This document shows, piece by piece, positions 25,295 to 35,819 of a DNA stretch of 55,759 bases (position 1 is the first letter of the stretch; every line of letters starts with the position of its first letter). The notes under the pieces are model-generated. The model was not told where the DNA came from. It was given only the letters and a program-made list of their open reading frames with translations, and made no database searches. This stretch comes from Levilactobacillus fujinensis (GTDB taxonomy: Bacteria; Bacillota; Bacilli; Lactobacillales; Lactobacillaceae), in NCBI RefSeq assembly GCF_003946335.1, contig NZ_RHNX01000019.1, positions 1 to 55,759 on the forward strand, read 5' to 3'. Position numbers and translations under genes: made by a program.

Positions 25295-25540
25295 ATGGCT
25301 AAGAAAGACGAGAAGATTACTTTAGACCCGAAAGAATTTGCTGCAGCTGTTTTGGGTGGTAACGCACAGCGACCGGATGAGGAAAATAAATTGTACATCA
25401 AGCGGCAATTGACCCTCTATTTGGAAGCCACGCTACTTGCACAGGACTTTAACCACCTCGAAGAATCACAATTCGATATGGCTAAGGCTCAGCAACGGGA
25501 AGAGGTTCTTTCTAAGATTATCGAACACCGGTACCACTAA
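25295..25540 (+). CDS. Small protein of unknown function ahead of the galactose permease
   Basis: An 81-residue protein with a good start (TAAGGAGTGTTTCC then ATG). It is charged and helical: KITLDPKEFAAAVLGG, then NKLYIKRQLTLYLEATLLAQDF and FDMAKAQQREEVLSKIIEHRYH. No signal peptide, no membrane segment, no motif that I recognise. It lies 58 bp upstream of the permease gene and is probably cotranscribed, which hints at a role in sugar uptake or its control. Codon use matches the neighbours. Alternative view: an unrelated lineage-specific protein. Confidence 0.65.
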   Translation: MAKKDEKITLDPKEFAAAVLGGNAQRPDEENKLYIKRQLTLYLEATLLAQDFNHLEESQFDMAKAQQREEVLSKIIEHRYH

Positions 25541-25598
25541 ATCCTAGTGGCCACTGGGTTGTCAGTTAAGTTCCCCGTTGAAAGGTGTGGAAAAAATA

Positions 25599-27023
25599 AT
25601 GATTAAGCAATATGTCTCATATGCTCTAGGGGCGTTCGGGCACGATGCGTTCTATGCAACTCTTAATACTTACTTTGCAATGTTTGTCACAAGTGCCTTG
25701 TTCGTTGGCAATGGTGCGGCTGCTGAAGCCGGGATCGTCACCACGATGGTCGTTGTCATTCGGTTGGTTGAAATCGCCTTTGACCCGATGATCGGTGGGA
25801 TGGTCGATAACACCGATACCAAGATGGGAAAATTCAAGCCGTGGCTGCTTGCCGGGGCCATTGTCAGTTCCATTGGGATCATCCTGATGTTCTCCAGCAT
25901 GTTTGGGCTAGCAGATTCCAACAAGACGCTTTACTTCTTAGCCTTTGGAATCGTCTTTGTCATTATGGATATTTTCTATTCGTTTAAAGATATTTCATTC
26001 TGGTCTATGCTACCTGCTTTGAGTGTTGATACTAAGGTTCGTAACAAGTTCGGGACGGTTGGGCGTTTCGGTTCTACCTTGGGTTCTCAAGGGGTCATTA
26101 TGGCTGTTATGCCATTGGTCATCTTCTTCTCACAGAAGTTCTCTGGGTCACATGGGAGTACGCAGACCCGTGCCGGCTGGTTAGGATTTGCTATTGTTAT
26201 TGGGGCCGTTTCCTTGTTAGGAGCCTTAGCAACCTTCTTCGGGACGAAAGAAAACAAGAGCCTGATTCGTGAAAATACTGAAAAAACGCGTTTTCGGGAT
26301 GTCTTCAAGGTTATCGGTGAAAATGATCAGCTGATGTGGTTGGGGTTGTCCTACTTGTTATTTGCCCTCAGCTACGTGGTCACCAACTCCCTCCTGATTT
26401 ATTACTTCCGTTATGTCATTGGTAACTCCAATGCCTACACAGTTATTGGTGGGGTCACCGCCGTCTTAGGGGTACTTTCCGTTCCCTTATTCCCAACGAT
26501 CGTGTCAAAGATTACCCGGCGTGGTGTTTACGTCGGTGGTATCTGCATGATGTTGCTCGGGTACATTCTGTTTAACTTTGCCGGGACCAACATCATCATG
26601 ATGTACATTGCCGATGCCGTCTTCTTCTTCCCATACCCCATGATTTTCTTGGCCGCTTTGATGACCATCACGGACAGTGTGGAATATGGTCAGTACAAGA
26701 ACGGGACGCGGAACGAATCAGTGACGTTATCCGTTCGGCCATTGATCGACAAATTAGCAGGGGCCTTCTCAACGGGGATCGTGGTTATTGCCGCCGTTCA
26801 CGCTGGGATGACTGGAAACGCAAAACCAAGTGATATCACAGCTCATGGCATGTTCATTTTCCATTCCTTTATTTTCTACATGCCAATGGTTTTGTTGATC
26901 TTGTCGGCGCTGATCTACCAATTCAAGGTTACCTTGTCAGAAAAGAAGCACGCGGAAATCGTCCGTAAACTTGAAAAGAAACTTGAAACCGAACAGGCTG
27001 AGGAAGAAGCTTCAGCCAAGTAA
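25599..27023 (+). CDS. GPH-family galactose/galactoside permease
   Basis: A 474-residue glycoside-pentoside-hexuronide:cation symporter with 12 predicted membrane segments, close in style to the membrane part of LacS but without the C-terminal EIIA-like domain. Motifs are YALGAFGHDAFYATLNTYF at 6-24, DPMIGGMVDNTDTKMGKFKPWLL near 60-82 (family signature with the conserved Lys and Trp), WSMLPALS near 134, and TDSVEYGQYKNGTRNES near 360. The C-terminal tail is charged (KLEKKLETEQAEEE). Its place before galK makes galactose the likely substrate. I chose the ATG at 25599 with GAAAGGTGTGG upstream; a TTG at 25578 is less likely. Confidence 0.87.
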   Translation: MIKQYVSYALGAFGHDAFYATLNTYFAMFVTSALFVGNGAAAEAGIVTTMVVVIRLVEIAFDPMIGGMVDNTDTKMGKFKPWLLAGAIVSSIGIILMFSSMFGLADSNKTLYFLAFGIVFVIMDIFYSFKDISFWSMLPALSVDTKVRNKFGTVGRFGSTLGSQGVIMAVMPLVIFFSQKFSGSHGSTQTRAGWLGFAIVIGAVSLLGALATFFGTKENKSLIRENTEKTRFRDVFKVIGENDQLMWLGLSYLLFALSYVVTNSLLIYYFRYVIGNSNAYTVIGGVTAVLGVLSVPLFPTIVSKITRRGVYVGGICMMLLGYILFNFAGTNIIMMYIADAVFFFPYPMIFLAALMTITDSVEYGQYKNGTRNESVTLSVRPLIDKLAGAFSTGIVVIAAVHAGMTGNAKPSDITAHGMFIFHSFIFYMPMVLLILSALIYQFKVTLSEKKHAEIVRKLEKKLETEQAEEEASAK

Positions 27024-27032
27024 GTCAGTACT

Positions 27033-27070
27033 AAGGGCCGCGGGCAGAACATGTCTGTGGCCTTTAGTTT
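27033..27070 (+). terminator. Terminator after the permease gene
   Basis: AAGGGCCGCGGGCAGA and TCTGTGGCCTTT form the stem, with TAGTTT following, ten bases past the stop codon. Some read-through into galK is possible, but galK has its own promoter. Confidence 0.75.
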
Positions 27071-27261
27071 AGGGTCGTGTGAACGGGGTTCCGCTTGAAA
27101 GCGGGCCAGTCTTCTCGCTTGCTTTTAAGTCGCGAAAAACACGTGTCTTAAAAGTCGTCTATTCTGTCGGCTGACAAAGGACGCCAGCTGATACTATTTC
27201 CACGAGCAGCAAGGCGAAGGGGATAGCTATCTTTGTACCGATAACTGGGTGCTAGCGTGAA

Positions 27262-27275
27262 GGAAAGCGCTTTAT
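27262..27275. promoter_or_regulatory. Weak cre-like palindrome before the galK promoter
   Basis: GGAAAGCGCTTTAT has the AAAGCGCTTT core but three mismatches to the full cre consensus. It sits directly upstream of the galK -35 box. Confidence 0.35.
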
Positions 27276-27282
27276 TAAATGA

Positions 27283-27333
27283 TTGACATAACTGCTAAAC
27301 GCGGTTATGATAGCTGTAGTAAAAAATTTACTA
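27283..27333 (+). promoter_or_regulatory. galK promoter with downstream dyad
   Basis: A textbook promoter: TTGACA (27283-27288), 17 bp, TATGAT (27306-27311). Six bases further TAGTAAAAAATTTACTA (27317-27333) forms a dyad with arms TAGTAAA/TTTACTA at the expected transcription start, the usual place for a LacI-family repressor site. GalR, encoded at 31520, is the obvious candidate. Confidence 0.7.
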
Positions 27334-27359
27334 AAAAATTTATTAAGGAGTTAATCGCC

Positions 27360-28529
27360 ATGGATTTCGCCAGCTTAGCAACTGAATACCAAGAAAAGTT
27401 TGATGTCACCCCACAACGGGTGTTCTTCTCACCAGGCCGGATCAACTTGATCGGTGAATACACCGACTTCAACGGTGGGCACGTTTTCCCAGCCGCTATT
27501 AGTATGGGAACCTACGCCGCATTTTCAGCGCGTGATGATCGCAACTTCCGTGTGTATTCTGCCAATGTACCGAATGCCGGAATGTTAACATTCTCACTGG
27601 ATGATTTGAAATTTGATAAGGCTGATAACTGGGCCAACTACCTTAAAGGGATGTTGTTCGAGCTGGCGAAGCAGAATCTGACCATCGACCATGGGTTTGA
27701 CCTCTTCGTCCACGGGAACTTACCAGATGCTTCAGGGCTATCTTCATCGGCCTCAATGGAAATGTTAATGGGAGAAATCCTGCATGCCGGTTATGGTATG
27801 CAGCTCGATGAAGTCGAAATGGTTAAGGTCGGCCAACAGGTTGAAAATGACTACTTCGGTCTGAACACTGGAATCATGGACCAATTTGCTATTGGGATGG
27901 GGAAGAAAGATCAAGCCATCCTGCTTGACACGAACACCTTAGATTACCAATACGCGCCACTTGCTTTGGGCGACTACGTGGTAGTTATCATGAACACCAA
28001 GAAGCGTCGTGAGTTGACGGATTCTAAGTACAACGAACGCCGTGCCCAATGTGAAGAAGCCCTCCGTCGCTTGCAAGTGAAGCTGGATATTAAGACGCTA
28101 GGTGACTTGAGCGAAGACGAGTTTGACGAAAATGCCTACCTGATCAACGATGATATCTTGATCAAGCGTGCTCGTCACGCTGTGTTCGAAAATCAACGGA
28201 CGTTAAAGGCCTTCGAAGCGCTACAAGCCAACGACTTGAAGCGCTTCGGTCATTTGGTCAACGCCTCACACGTTTCCTTACATTACGACTTTGCTGTAAC
28301 TGGAAAGGAACTCGACACGTTAGTTGAAACGGCTTGGGAACAACCAGGCGTCCTGGGTGCCCGGATGACCGGTGCCGGTTTCGGTGGTTGTGCGATCGCT
28401 TTGGTCAAGAAGACCAATGTCGATGAATTTGAAAGTGCTGTCGGTAAGGTCTATGAAGACACTATCGGCCATCCAGCCGAATTCTACGTTGCTGAAATTG
28501 CGGACGGCCCTAAGGAAATCCAAGCCTAA
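27360..28529 (+). CDS. galK: Galactokinase
   Basis: A 389-residue GHMP kinase that phosphorylates alpha-D-galactose to galactose-1-phosphate. Features are the galactokinase signature GRINLIGEYTDFNGG near 25-39, the ATP loop GLSSSASMEM near 123-132, and the third GHMP motif GARMTGAGFGGCAIAL near 336-351. AAGGAGTTAATCGCC precedes the ATG at 27360; a frame extending to 27279 overlaps the promoter and was rejected. It heads the galK-galE-galT run, though 307 bp separate it from galE. Confidence 0.94.
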   Translation: MDFASLATEYQEKFDVTPQRVFFSPGRINLIGEYTDFNGGHVFPAAISMGTYAAFSARDDRNFRVYSANVPNAGMLTFSLDDLKFDKADNWANYLKGMLFELAKQNLTIDHGFDLFVHGNLPDASGLSSSASMEMLMGEILHAGYGMQLDEVEMVKVGQQVENDYFGLNTGIMDQFAIGMGKKDQAILLDTNTLDYQYAPLALGDYVVVIMNTKKRRELTDSKYNERRAQCEEALRRLQVKLDIKTLGDLSEDEFDENAYLINDDILIKRARHAVFENQRTLKAFEALQANDLKRFGHLVNASHVSLHYDFAVTGKELDTLVETAWEQPGVLGARMTGAGFGGCAIALVKKTNVDEFESAVGKVYEDTIGHPAEFYVAEIADGPKEIQA

Positions 28530-28573
28530 AGATTTAGATTGTACTGGATTGCTCGCGTTGCGATTCCCGGGGG

Positions 28574-28600
28574 CCCTGCCTGCTGTGGGGATGCCTCAGT
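28574..28600 (+). repeat. Possible short remnant of module A
   Basis: CCTGCCTGCTGTGGGGATGCC resembles the centre of module A (CCGCCTACGGGGGATGCC in copy 1, CTTGCTGTGGGGAACGC in copies 3 and 5). Too short to be sure. The rest of 28530-28836 holds the dyad at 28737 and a hairpin GGTGG/CCACC near 28757-28780. Confidence 0.3.
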
Positions 28601-28736
28601 CTGAAAAATCACCATTTTTTCTTGCGCATTCCTAAGCCGCCGTGGCGTAGAGGCCGACAAAAGAAGCTGGCCAATACCTCTATCACGGCTGGACGCAGTA
28701 ATCACATTAGAGATAAAATGAAACAGTAGTAAAAGT

Positions 28737-28752
28737 TTAGTGTTGCCATAGC
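28737..28752 (+). promoter_or_regulatory. Possible GalR half-dyad upstream of galE
   Basis: TAGTAAAAGTTTAGTG resembles the galK-leader dyad TAGTAAAAAATTTACTA. It lies 85 bp before galE, which suggests a separate regulated promoter for galET. Confidence 0.35.
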
Positions 28753-28836
28753 TGGAGGTGGCGTACCCGACCACCATAGGCGACAACTGCTAAACATAAA
28801 AATGGTAAAAACATTAATTTGAGGAGGAATTGATCA

Positions 28837-29841
28837 ATGACAGTTTTAGTCTTAGGTGGTGCCGGTTACATCGGCTCACACGCCGTCGATCGTTTAGTTG
28901 AAAAGGGTTACGATGTTGCCGTCGTCGACAACTTGGTAACGGGGCACCGGGCCGCAGTAAACAAGAAGGCACGGTTCTACGAAGGAGACGTACGTGATCA
29001 AGACTTCCTGAACGGTGTTTTTGACAAGGAAGATATCGAAGGTGTGATTCACTTTGCTGCCTTCTCCGTGGTGCCTGAATCCATGAAGAAACCGCTGAAG
29101 TACTTCGATAACAATACGGCCGGTATGGTTTCTTTGCTAGAGGTCATGAATAAACATAACGTGAAGCGCATCGTCTTTTCATCGACGGCTGCGACTTACG
29201 GCGAACCTAAGCAGATTCCAATCAAGGAAACTGATCCCCAGATTCCAACCAACCCATACGGCGAAAGCAAGTTAATGATGGAAAAGATCATGCGTTGGTC
29301 TGACGAAGCTTACGGGATTAAATTTATTGCCTTACGTTACTTTAACGTTGCCGGTGCTAAGGAAGACGGAAGCATTGGTGAAGACCATCATCCAGAAACC
29401 CACCTGGTGCCAATCATTTTACAAGTGGCTGCGGGTGAACGGAAAGAATTAGCCATCTTCGGTAGCGACTACCCAACAAAGGATGGGACCAACGTACGGG
29501 ATTATGTCCACGTCGTTGATTTGGCCGATGCGCACATCTTAGCTCTGGAATACCTAAAGGCTGGTCATGACAGCGATGCCTTTAACCTCGGTTCTTCAAC
29601 TGGGTTCTCTAACAAGGAAATGTTAGAAGCCGCACGTAAGGTCACGGGCAAAGAAATTCCCGCAACGATGGCGCCACGGCGCGCCGGTGACCCAAGTACG
29701 TTGATTGCTGCTAGTGACAAGGCCCGCAAAGTTTTGAATTGGCAACCCCGGTTTGATAACGTTGAGGACATCATCCGAACGGCCTGGAACTGGAAGCAAA
29801 CGCATCCACAAGGCTACAATGATCGGACTGAGGAGAAGTAA
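28837..29841 (+). CDS. galE: UDP-glucose 4-epimerase
   Basis: A 334-residue extended SDR that interconverts UDP-galactose and UDP-glucose. It has GGAGYIGS at 7-14 (NAD loop), VVDN at 29-32, [10 protein letters not shown] near 73-82, the catalytic Ser/Thr in SSTAAT near 115-120, Y141 and K145 (YGESK), [10 protein letters not shown] near 162, and [15 protein letters not shown] near 218. Length is normal. GAGGAGGAATTGATCA precedes the ATG. It lies 3 bp before galT, so the two are translated from one message. UDP-sugars made here also feed wall and exopolysaccharide synthesis. Confidence 0.95.
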   Translation: MTVLVLGGAGYIGSHAVDRLVEKGYDVAVVDNLVTGHRAAVNKKARFYEGDVRDQDFLNGVFDKEDIEGVIHFAAFSVVPESMKKPLKYFDNNTAGMVSLLEVMNKHNVKRIVFSSTAATYGEPKQIPIKETDPQIPTNPYGESKLMMEKIMRWSDEAYGIKFIALRYFNVAGAKEDGSIGEDHHPETHLVPIILQVAAGERKELAIFGSDYPTKDGTNVRDYVHVVDLADAHILALEYLKAGHDSDAFNLGSSTGFSNKEMLEAARKVTGKEIPATMAPRRAGDPSTLIAASDKARKVLNWQPRFDNVEDIIRTAWNWKQTHPQGYNDRTEEK

Positions 29842-29844
29842 ACG

Positions 29845-31308
29845 ATGGCTGAAGATACAAGTCAAAAATTTATTGATTACATCGTGTCTTCACCGGCGCC
29901 TTACACGGAACTCGACCGGCAATACGTCACGAATCGCATCTTCGCTTTGGTTGGCGACGGTCAGGCCAAGCCCGCTAAGGCGGATACGCCTATCGACCTG
30001 GTCAACGCCTTGATTGAAACGGCGATTGCGCATGGTAAAATCGAGGATTCTCCAAGTCCTAAAGAAATTTTGGAATCACAATTGATGGATTTGATGACGC
30101 CGCTTCCTTCTGCCGTTAACCGCGGTTTTTGGGATCGCTATCAGGAGAGTCCCTCTAAGGCGACGGACTGGTTCTACCAGTTGAGTCAAGACAATAACTA
30201 TATCAAGACACGCAACATTGCGAAAAATGTGGTCTTCCCGGCCAAGACGGTAGCGGGTGAGTTGGAGATTACCATTAACCTGTCCAAACCGGAAAAGGAT
30301 CCCAAGGCCATTGCAGCAGCTCAGACGCAAAAGCAGACGAGTTATCCCTTGGATCAGCTTTGTATGACCAATGAAGGGTACTTGGGCCGACTCGGTTATC
30401 CCGCTCGGAGCAATCACCGAATCATTCGGTTGATGTTGGGCGGCGAAACCTGGGGCTTTCAGTACTCGCCATATGCTTACTTTTCGGAACATGCCATCTT
30501 CCTGGCCAAGGAACACCGGCCAATGGTCATCAACCAACACACGTTTACCAATCTTTTGGAAATTGTGCAGACGTTGCCGACCTACTTTGTCGGGAGCAAT
30601 GCCGACTTGCCAATCGTAGGGGGGTCCATGCTGACTCACGATCATTATCAGGGGGGAAAACATACCTTCCCAATGATGAAGGCACCGATTGACCGACCAG
30701 TGGACTTAGGCGTGGCTGGTGTCACGGCCGGAATCGTTAAGTGGCCAATGACCGACATCCGGTTGACCGGGAGTCAACCGGAAGCACTGATCAATGCGGC
30801 CACGAAGGTTTTGGACAGCTGGATCGACTACTCTGACGCGTCCGTTGATGTACGGGCCTACACAGATAATGTGCGTCACCACACAATTACGCCAATTGCG
30901 TACCGCGATGGCGCCGACTACGTCCTGGACCTCGTGCTGCGGGACAACCAGACATCCGCCCAGTATCCGGATGGTATTTTCCATCCGCATCAGGACGTCC
31001 AACACATTAAAAAGGAAAATATTGGTCTGATCGAAGTCATGGGCCGGGCAATTTTACCAGCACGACTCAAGACAGAAATGGCCGAGGTCACCAAGTACTT
31101 ACTAGGTCAGCCGAACCAAATGGCCGACATGCACAAGCCTTGGGCCGATAGTCTCAAGCAAGATCATTCGTTGACGGCAGAGAACGTTACGCCGGTCTTA
31201 CACCAAGCCATTGGTGACGTCTTTGCACGGGTCTTAGCCGACGCTGGTGTCTTCAAGCGCGATGCTGAGGGTCAAGCCGCGTTAGATAAGTTTATTGCAC
31301 AGATTTAG
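29845..31308 (+). CDS. galT: UTP-hexose-1-phosphate uridylyltransferase, type 2
   Basis: A 487-residue GalT of the Firmicutes type 2 family, which moves UMP between UDP-glucose and galactose-1-phosphate. Features are PLPSAVNRGFWDRYQESP near 88-105, NEGYLGRLGYPARSNHRIIR near 175-194, the active-site region GSMLTHDHYQGGKHTFPM near 257-274, and HHTITPIAYR near 345. This family lacks the zinc motif of type 1 GalT. GAGGAGAAG overlaps the end of galE. The last Leloir gene before the regulator. Confidence 0.93.
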   Translation: MAEDTSQKFIDYIVSSPAPYTELDRQYVTNRIFALVGDGQAKPAKADTPIDLVNALIETAIAHGKIEDSPSPKEILESQLMDLMTPLPSAVNRGFWDRYQESPSKATDWFYQLSQDNNYIKTRNIAKNVVFPAKTVAGELEITINLSKPEKDPKAIAAAQTQKQTSYPLDQLCMTNEGYLGRLGYPARSNHRIIRLMLGGETWGFQYSPYAYFSEHAIFLAKEHRPMVINQHTFTNLLEIVQTLPTYFVGSNADLPIVGGSMLTHDHYQGGKHTFPMMKAPIDRPVDLGVAGVTAGIVKWPMTDIRLTGSQPEALINAATKVLDSWIDYSDASVDVRAYTDNVRHHTITPIAYRDGADYVLDLVLRDNQTSAQYPDGIFHPHQDVQHIKKENIGLIEVMGRAILPARLKTEMAEVTKYLLGQPNQMADMHKPWADSLKQDHSLTAENVTPVLHQAIGDVFARVLADAGVFKRDAEGQAALDKFIAQI

Positions 31309-31423
31309 TGAGCCGGCAACGGTTGACGATGAATCTGTGAATGGTAACGTTATTTGGAAACTGGGTGGCTTGTAAGCCGATAGTTTCGGTAGCGCAACAG
31401 TAATTGTAGCCGTGGGCAGTTAG

Positions 31424-32539
<1,116 letters not shown>

Positions 32540-32550
32540 AAGAAACTGAG

Positions 32551-32603
32551 AGAGAACGTTGTCACCAGCAGACTATCTAGTCTACGGCGGTAACGTTCTT
32601 TTT
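32551..32603 (+). terminator. Terminator after galR
   Basis: AGAACGTTGTCACC pairs with GGTAACGTTCTTTTT, with an inner AGACT/AGTCT stem; a T-run follows. It closes the galactose cluster. Confidence 0.88.
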
Positions 32604-33061
32604 ATGATCGTTAAATAAGGTCGTACTGTGGTGGTCAAAGATTCCGTCTGAAAAGCAGTCTTCCAGAATGCGTCAAAGAAACGAAAAGTAGGTGTCGCCG
32701 CGGTTGTCTCCTATCTGCCAGTCGGTCCGGTGACGGGGCCAACCTGGTTGTTCACCTCCAACATCTAGTAGGCCGTCAGATTAAGATTTGCTAATTCAGC
32801 GATACAAAAAATAAATAAAATAAATTTCTTAAATCAGAAAAATTATGACCCATTTAATTGTGTCAGCGACGGGTCGTTTACTACTTAGGGGAGTTCTCGT
32901 TTGGGATGGCATGAGCTGGCCGGTTAAACGGGTTTATCATTTTTTGTCCACTTACAGTTAACTGCTAGGGAGGAAAACTTGTACCGCACCCGTTAACTAT
33001 GTTACATAGCGGCGCGATTTGAAATGTCTAGGGGCAATCCAACTTTTTCTACATATTGTAT
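32604..33061. other. Intergenic leader region before the ribonucleotide reductase
   Basis: No gene seen. GTTAAACGGGT (near 32923-32933) and ACCCGTTAAC (near 32987-32996) are complementary apart from one base and could fold about 70 nt apart. A cobalamin riboswitch was looked for and not recognised. Confidence 0.4.
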
Positions 33062-33091
33062 TTGCATTCTATTTTTGATACCATATATGGT
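33062..33091 (+). promoter_or_regulatory. Likely reductase promoter with palindrome
   Basis: TTGCAT and TATATG spaced by 16 bp, with the 12-bp perfect palindrome ACCATATATGGT (33080-33091) over the -10 box. A repressor such as NrdR could act here, but the sequence is not a clear NrdR box. Confidence 0.4.
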
Positions 33092-33117
33092 GCATTATTG
33101 TTGAAGGAGCGATTGAT

Positions 33118-35370
33118 ATGATGAACACAACAACGGCCGCAGCAGTCACATTGACGGCGGATTTTATTGAAAAAGTGGAGCAAGAGGTTACCCCCCACTG
33201 GGGTGAACTGGGCTGGGTCACCTATAAGCGGACCTATGCGCGCTGGTTGCCAGACCAACAGCGGACCGAAGAATGGCCCGAGACGGTTAAACGGGTGGTC
33301 GAAGGTAATATCAACCTTGACCCCCGGCTACATGCGGACAACGTCGATGGACAAGTGGTCGCCGACTTAACGCAAGAGGCCCAACGGCTCTTTAAACTGG
33401 TCTACGGCTTAGCCGCAACGCCTTCTGGCCGTAATCTCTGGATCTCTGGAACCGATTATCAACATCGAAATGGAGATGCACTAAACAACTGCTGGTTCGT
33501 CGCTATTCGGCCACAAGCCTATGGTGACAGCCATATCGTGCCAAGTTACTTAAAACCCGATCAAATTGTGGCATCCATGCCATTTTCATTTATGTTCGAC
33601 CAACTCATGAAGGGCGGCGGTGTCGGTTTTTCCGTTACACCAGATAACGTTAGGCAGATGCCTAAGGTCGATCAAAGTGTAGAATTGACCATAGTGATCG
33701 ACGCCGACAGTGCCTCTTACGACGCCTCTGTAGCCTTGGGAGCTGTGGACCGGTCAACGTGGATGCACAGTCATTCCTTGGCTGACGCACGCTATTACCG
33801 GCTACCAGACACTCGTGAAGGCTGGGTCTTAGCCAATGCCAACATGATCGATGCCCATTTTAATGCTAGCAATCCCGACCATAAGACCCAAGTTGTCTTG
33901 GATATCAGCGATATTCGGCCCAAGGATGCACCGATCCATGGCTTTGGCGGGACCGCTTCTGGTCCAATGCCACTGGTTGAAATGCTCTTTGACATCAATC
34001 AAATCTTAAACGACGCGGTGGGCCGGAAATTGACCGCCGTGGACTGTACGGACATGGGCAACATGATTGGCAAAACCGTCGTGGCTGGGAATGTCCGGCG
34101 TTCGGCTGAACTCGCCTTGGGTGGTGCCGAAGACGATGACTTTATTACCATGAAACAGGATAAAGACAAGCTCTACCATCACCGGTGGGCGTCCAATAAC
34201 AGTGTGGCCGTCGATAGTCAATTTAACGACTATCAGCCCGTTGCCGACTCCATCCAACATAACGGGGAGCCCGGGATTGTTAATTTGGAGCTGTCGAAGA
34301 ATTACGGTCGGTTAGCCGATGGGCGTCAAGAAGGCATTGATGGCGCCGTTGAGGGCACCAACCCCTGTGGGGAAATCTCACTGAGCAATGGCGAACCCTG
34401 CAACCTGTTTGAAGTCTTCCCAAGTGTTGCTGAAGAACAAGGCTGGAATTTGGAAGATGCCTTTGGTTTAGGCGCCCGGTATACCAAGCGGGTCACGTTT
34501 AGCCACTATGATTGGGAAGTCTCCCGCAAGGCCATCCAGAAGAATCGGCGTATTGGGGTTTCCATGTCGGGGATTCAGGACTGGATCTTAAAGACCTTCA
34601 AGCAACGCGTGGTTACTGGCTTCGAGGCCAAAAAAGATACCACAACCGGCAAGACGTTCATGCGTCCCGTCTACAATCAAGCAGCCGTCAAACGTGTCAA
34701 CGACCTATATCAAGCCGTTGTTCAAGCCGACAAAAACTACTCCGAAACGCTGGGTTGCCAACCATCCATCAAACACACGACGGTCAAGCCGTCCGGGACG
34801 GTGGCCAAATTAGCTGGGGTGTCCGAGGGGATGCATTTCCATTACGCGCGTTACCTGATTCAACGGATTCGGTTCCAAGACAGTGATCCCTTGTTACCAG
34901 CCTTAAGGGCCTGCGGTTACAAGGTCGAACCCGATGTTTACAGTCAGAATACGATGTGTGTGGAGTTCCCAGTGAAGGCTGCCCACGCCGACGAAGCTGC
35001 ATTTGCATCCGCTGGTGAAGTGCCAATGGCGGAACAATTTGCTACCCAAGCGTTCTTGCAGACGTACTGGTCCGACAACGCCGTTAGTTGTACGGTGACC
35101 TTCCAACCCGAAGAGGGCAAGGACATCAGTAGTCTCTTGATGCAGTACCGCAACACCATCAAGTCCACATCCTTGCTGCCATATAGTGGTGCTGACTTCA
35201 AGCAAGCACCAAAGGAGCCTATCGATGAGGAAACGTATCGTCAACACTGCGCACAAATCACGGGTGACGTGGCGGCGACCTTTGCTGAAATGACGGGCAA
35301 CCACGATCAAAAGGACGTCGAATTGGTCGACCAATCCGATTGCGAAAGCGGCGCCTGCCCTATCCGGTAA
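33118..35370 (+). CDS. rtpR: Adenosylcobalamin-dependent ribonucleoside-triphosphate reductase
   Basis: A 750-residue monomeric class II reductase that makes dNTPs with coenzyme B12 as radical source. All key residues of the L. leichmannii enzyme have counterparts: C125 (NNCWF), C417 and E419 (TNPCGEIS), C428 (GEPCNL, partner of the active disulfide), and the C-terminal redox pair C742/C747 (CESGACPIR). Substrate loops such as LMKGGGVGFSV near 163-173 are present. AAGGAGCGATTGAT precedes the ATG pair at 33118. It works with or without oxygen. The adenosyltransferase gene 450 bp downstream supplies its cofactor. Confidence 0.95.
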   Translation: MMNTTTAAAVTLTADFIEKVEQEVTPHWGELGWVTYKRTYARWLPDQQRTEEWPETVKRVVEGNINLDPRLHADNVDGQVVADLTQEAQRLFKLVYGLAATPSGRNLWISGTDYQHRNGDALNNCWFVAIRPQAYGDSHIVPSYLKPDQIVASMPFSFMFDQLMKGGGVGFSVTPDNVRQMPKVDQSVELTIVIDADSASYDASVALGAVDRSTWMHSHSLADARYYRLPDTREGWVLANANMIDAHFNASNPDHKTQVVLDISDIRPKDAPIHGFGGTASGPMPLVEMLFDINQILNDAVGRKLTAVDCTDMGNMIGKTVVAGNVRRSAELALGGAEDDDFITMKQDKDKLYHHRWASNNSVAVDSQFNDYQPVADSIQHNGEPGIVNLELSKNYGRLADGRQEGIDGAVEGTNPCGEISLSNGEPCNLFEVFPSVAEEQGWNLEDAFGLGARYTKRVTFSHYDWEVSRKAIQKNRRIGVSMSGIQDWILKTFKQRVVTGFEAKKDTTTGKTFMRPVYNQAAVKRVNDLYQAVVQADKNYSETLGCQPSIKHTTVKPSGTVAKLAGVSEGMHFHYARYLIQRIRFQDSDPLLPALRACGYKVEPDVYSQNTMCVEFPVKAAHADEAAFASAGEVPMAEQFATQAFLQTYWSDNAVSCTVTFQPEEGKDISSLLMQYRNTIKSTSLLPYSGADFKQAPKEPIDEETYRQHCAQITGDVAATFAEMTGNHDQKDVELVDQSDCESGACPIR

Positions 35371-35482
35371 TCGTGAAATATCTGGGGTCAGCCGCCGCGC
35401 CAGTCAGGTGGATGTTGACCTAGCTGATGGTACATCGCGGCTGGCGATGTCAGATTTGACGAAAGCATAATCATGAAGCGTG

Positions 35483-35520
35483 GAAGCATTGACTGTAACT
35501 GGGTCAATGCTTCTTGTGTT
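35483..35520 (+). terminator. Terminator after the reductase
   Basis: GAAGCATTGAC and GTCAATGCTTC form an 11-bp stem followed by a T-rich but interrupted run. Confidence 0.65.
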
Positions 35521-35819
35521 ATCTGGGTAAAATTGGTCGAGCTTGTGGCTACCTCGAATAGCAATTTATCGTTAACGACTTAGTAGATGACATGTATCCA
35601 AATAGTTTGCTAGAAAGGATGCTGTTTCAGGGAGCAGATGTTTCTGTAATGAAGGAAATCAGTTTGAGCCGGAGGATGATGGGATGGAGCTAGCGGTAGT
35701 GCGGCAATTTTCGGCTAACTTTAGACTGGACTATTGCCGCGACTTGAGTCAGAATGCTAAGAGGTGGTTAATGATTAAGTGGTACATAAGATGGTTGTGA
35801 AAATGAAGGGATGATGGGC
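35521..35819. other. Intergenic region before pduO
   Basis: No gene seen. The words GAAGGAAATCAGTTTGAGCC and GCCGCGACTTGAGTCAGAA recall parts of a cobalamin riboswitch (a GGAA..GGTG segment and a B12 box), which would fit the next gene, but the match is poor and the core pairings could not be drawn. Treated as unassigned. Confidence 0.3.

Noticed and set aside
30076-30663. 195-codon open frame antisense to galT
   Set aside because: Lies wholly inside galT on the other strand; composition effect only.
35641-35760. Cobalamin riboswitch ahead of pduO
   Set aside because: Only isolated words resemble the consensus; the B12 box and core stems could not be fitted. Left as a search for a covariance model to decide.
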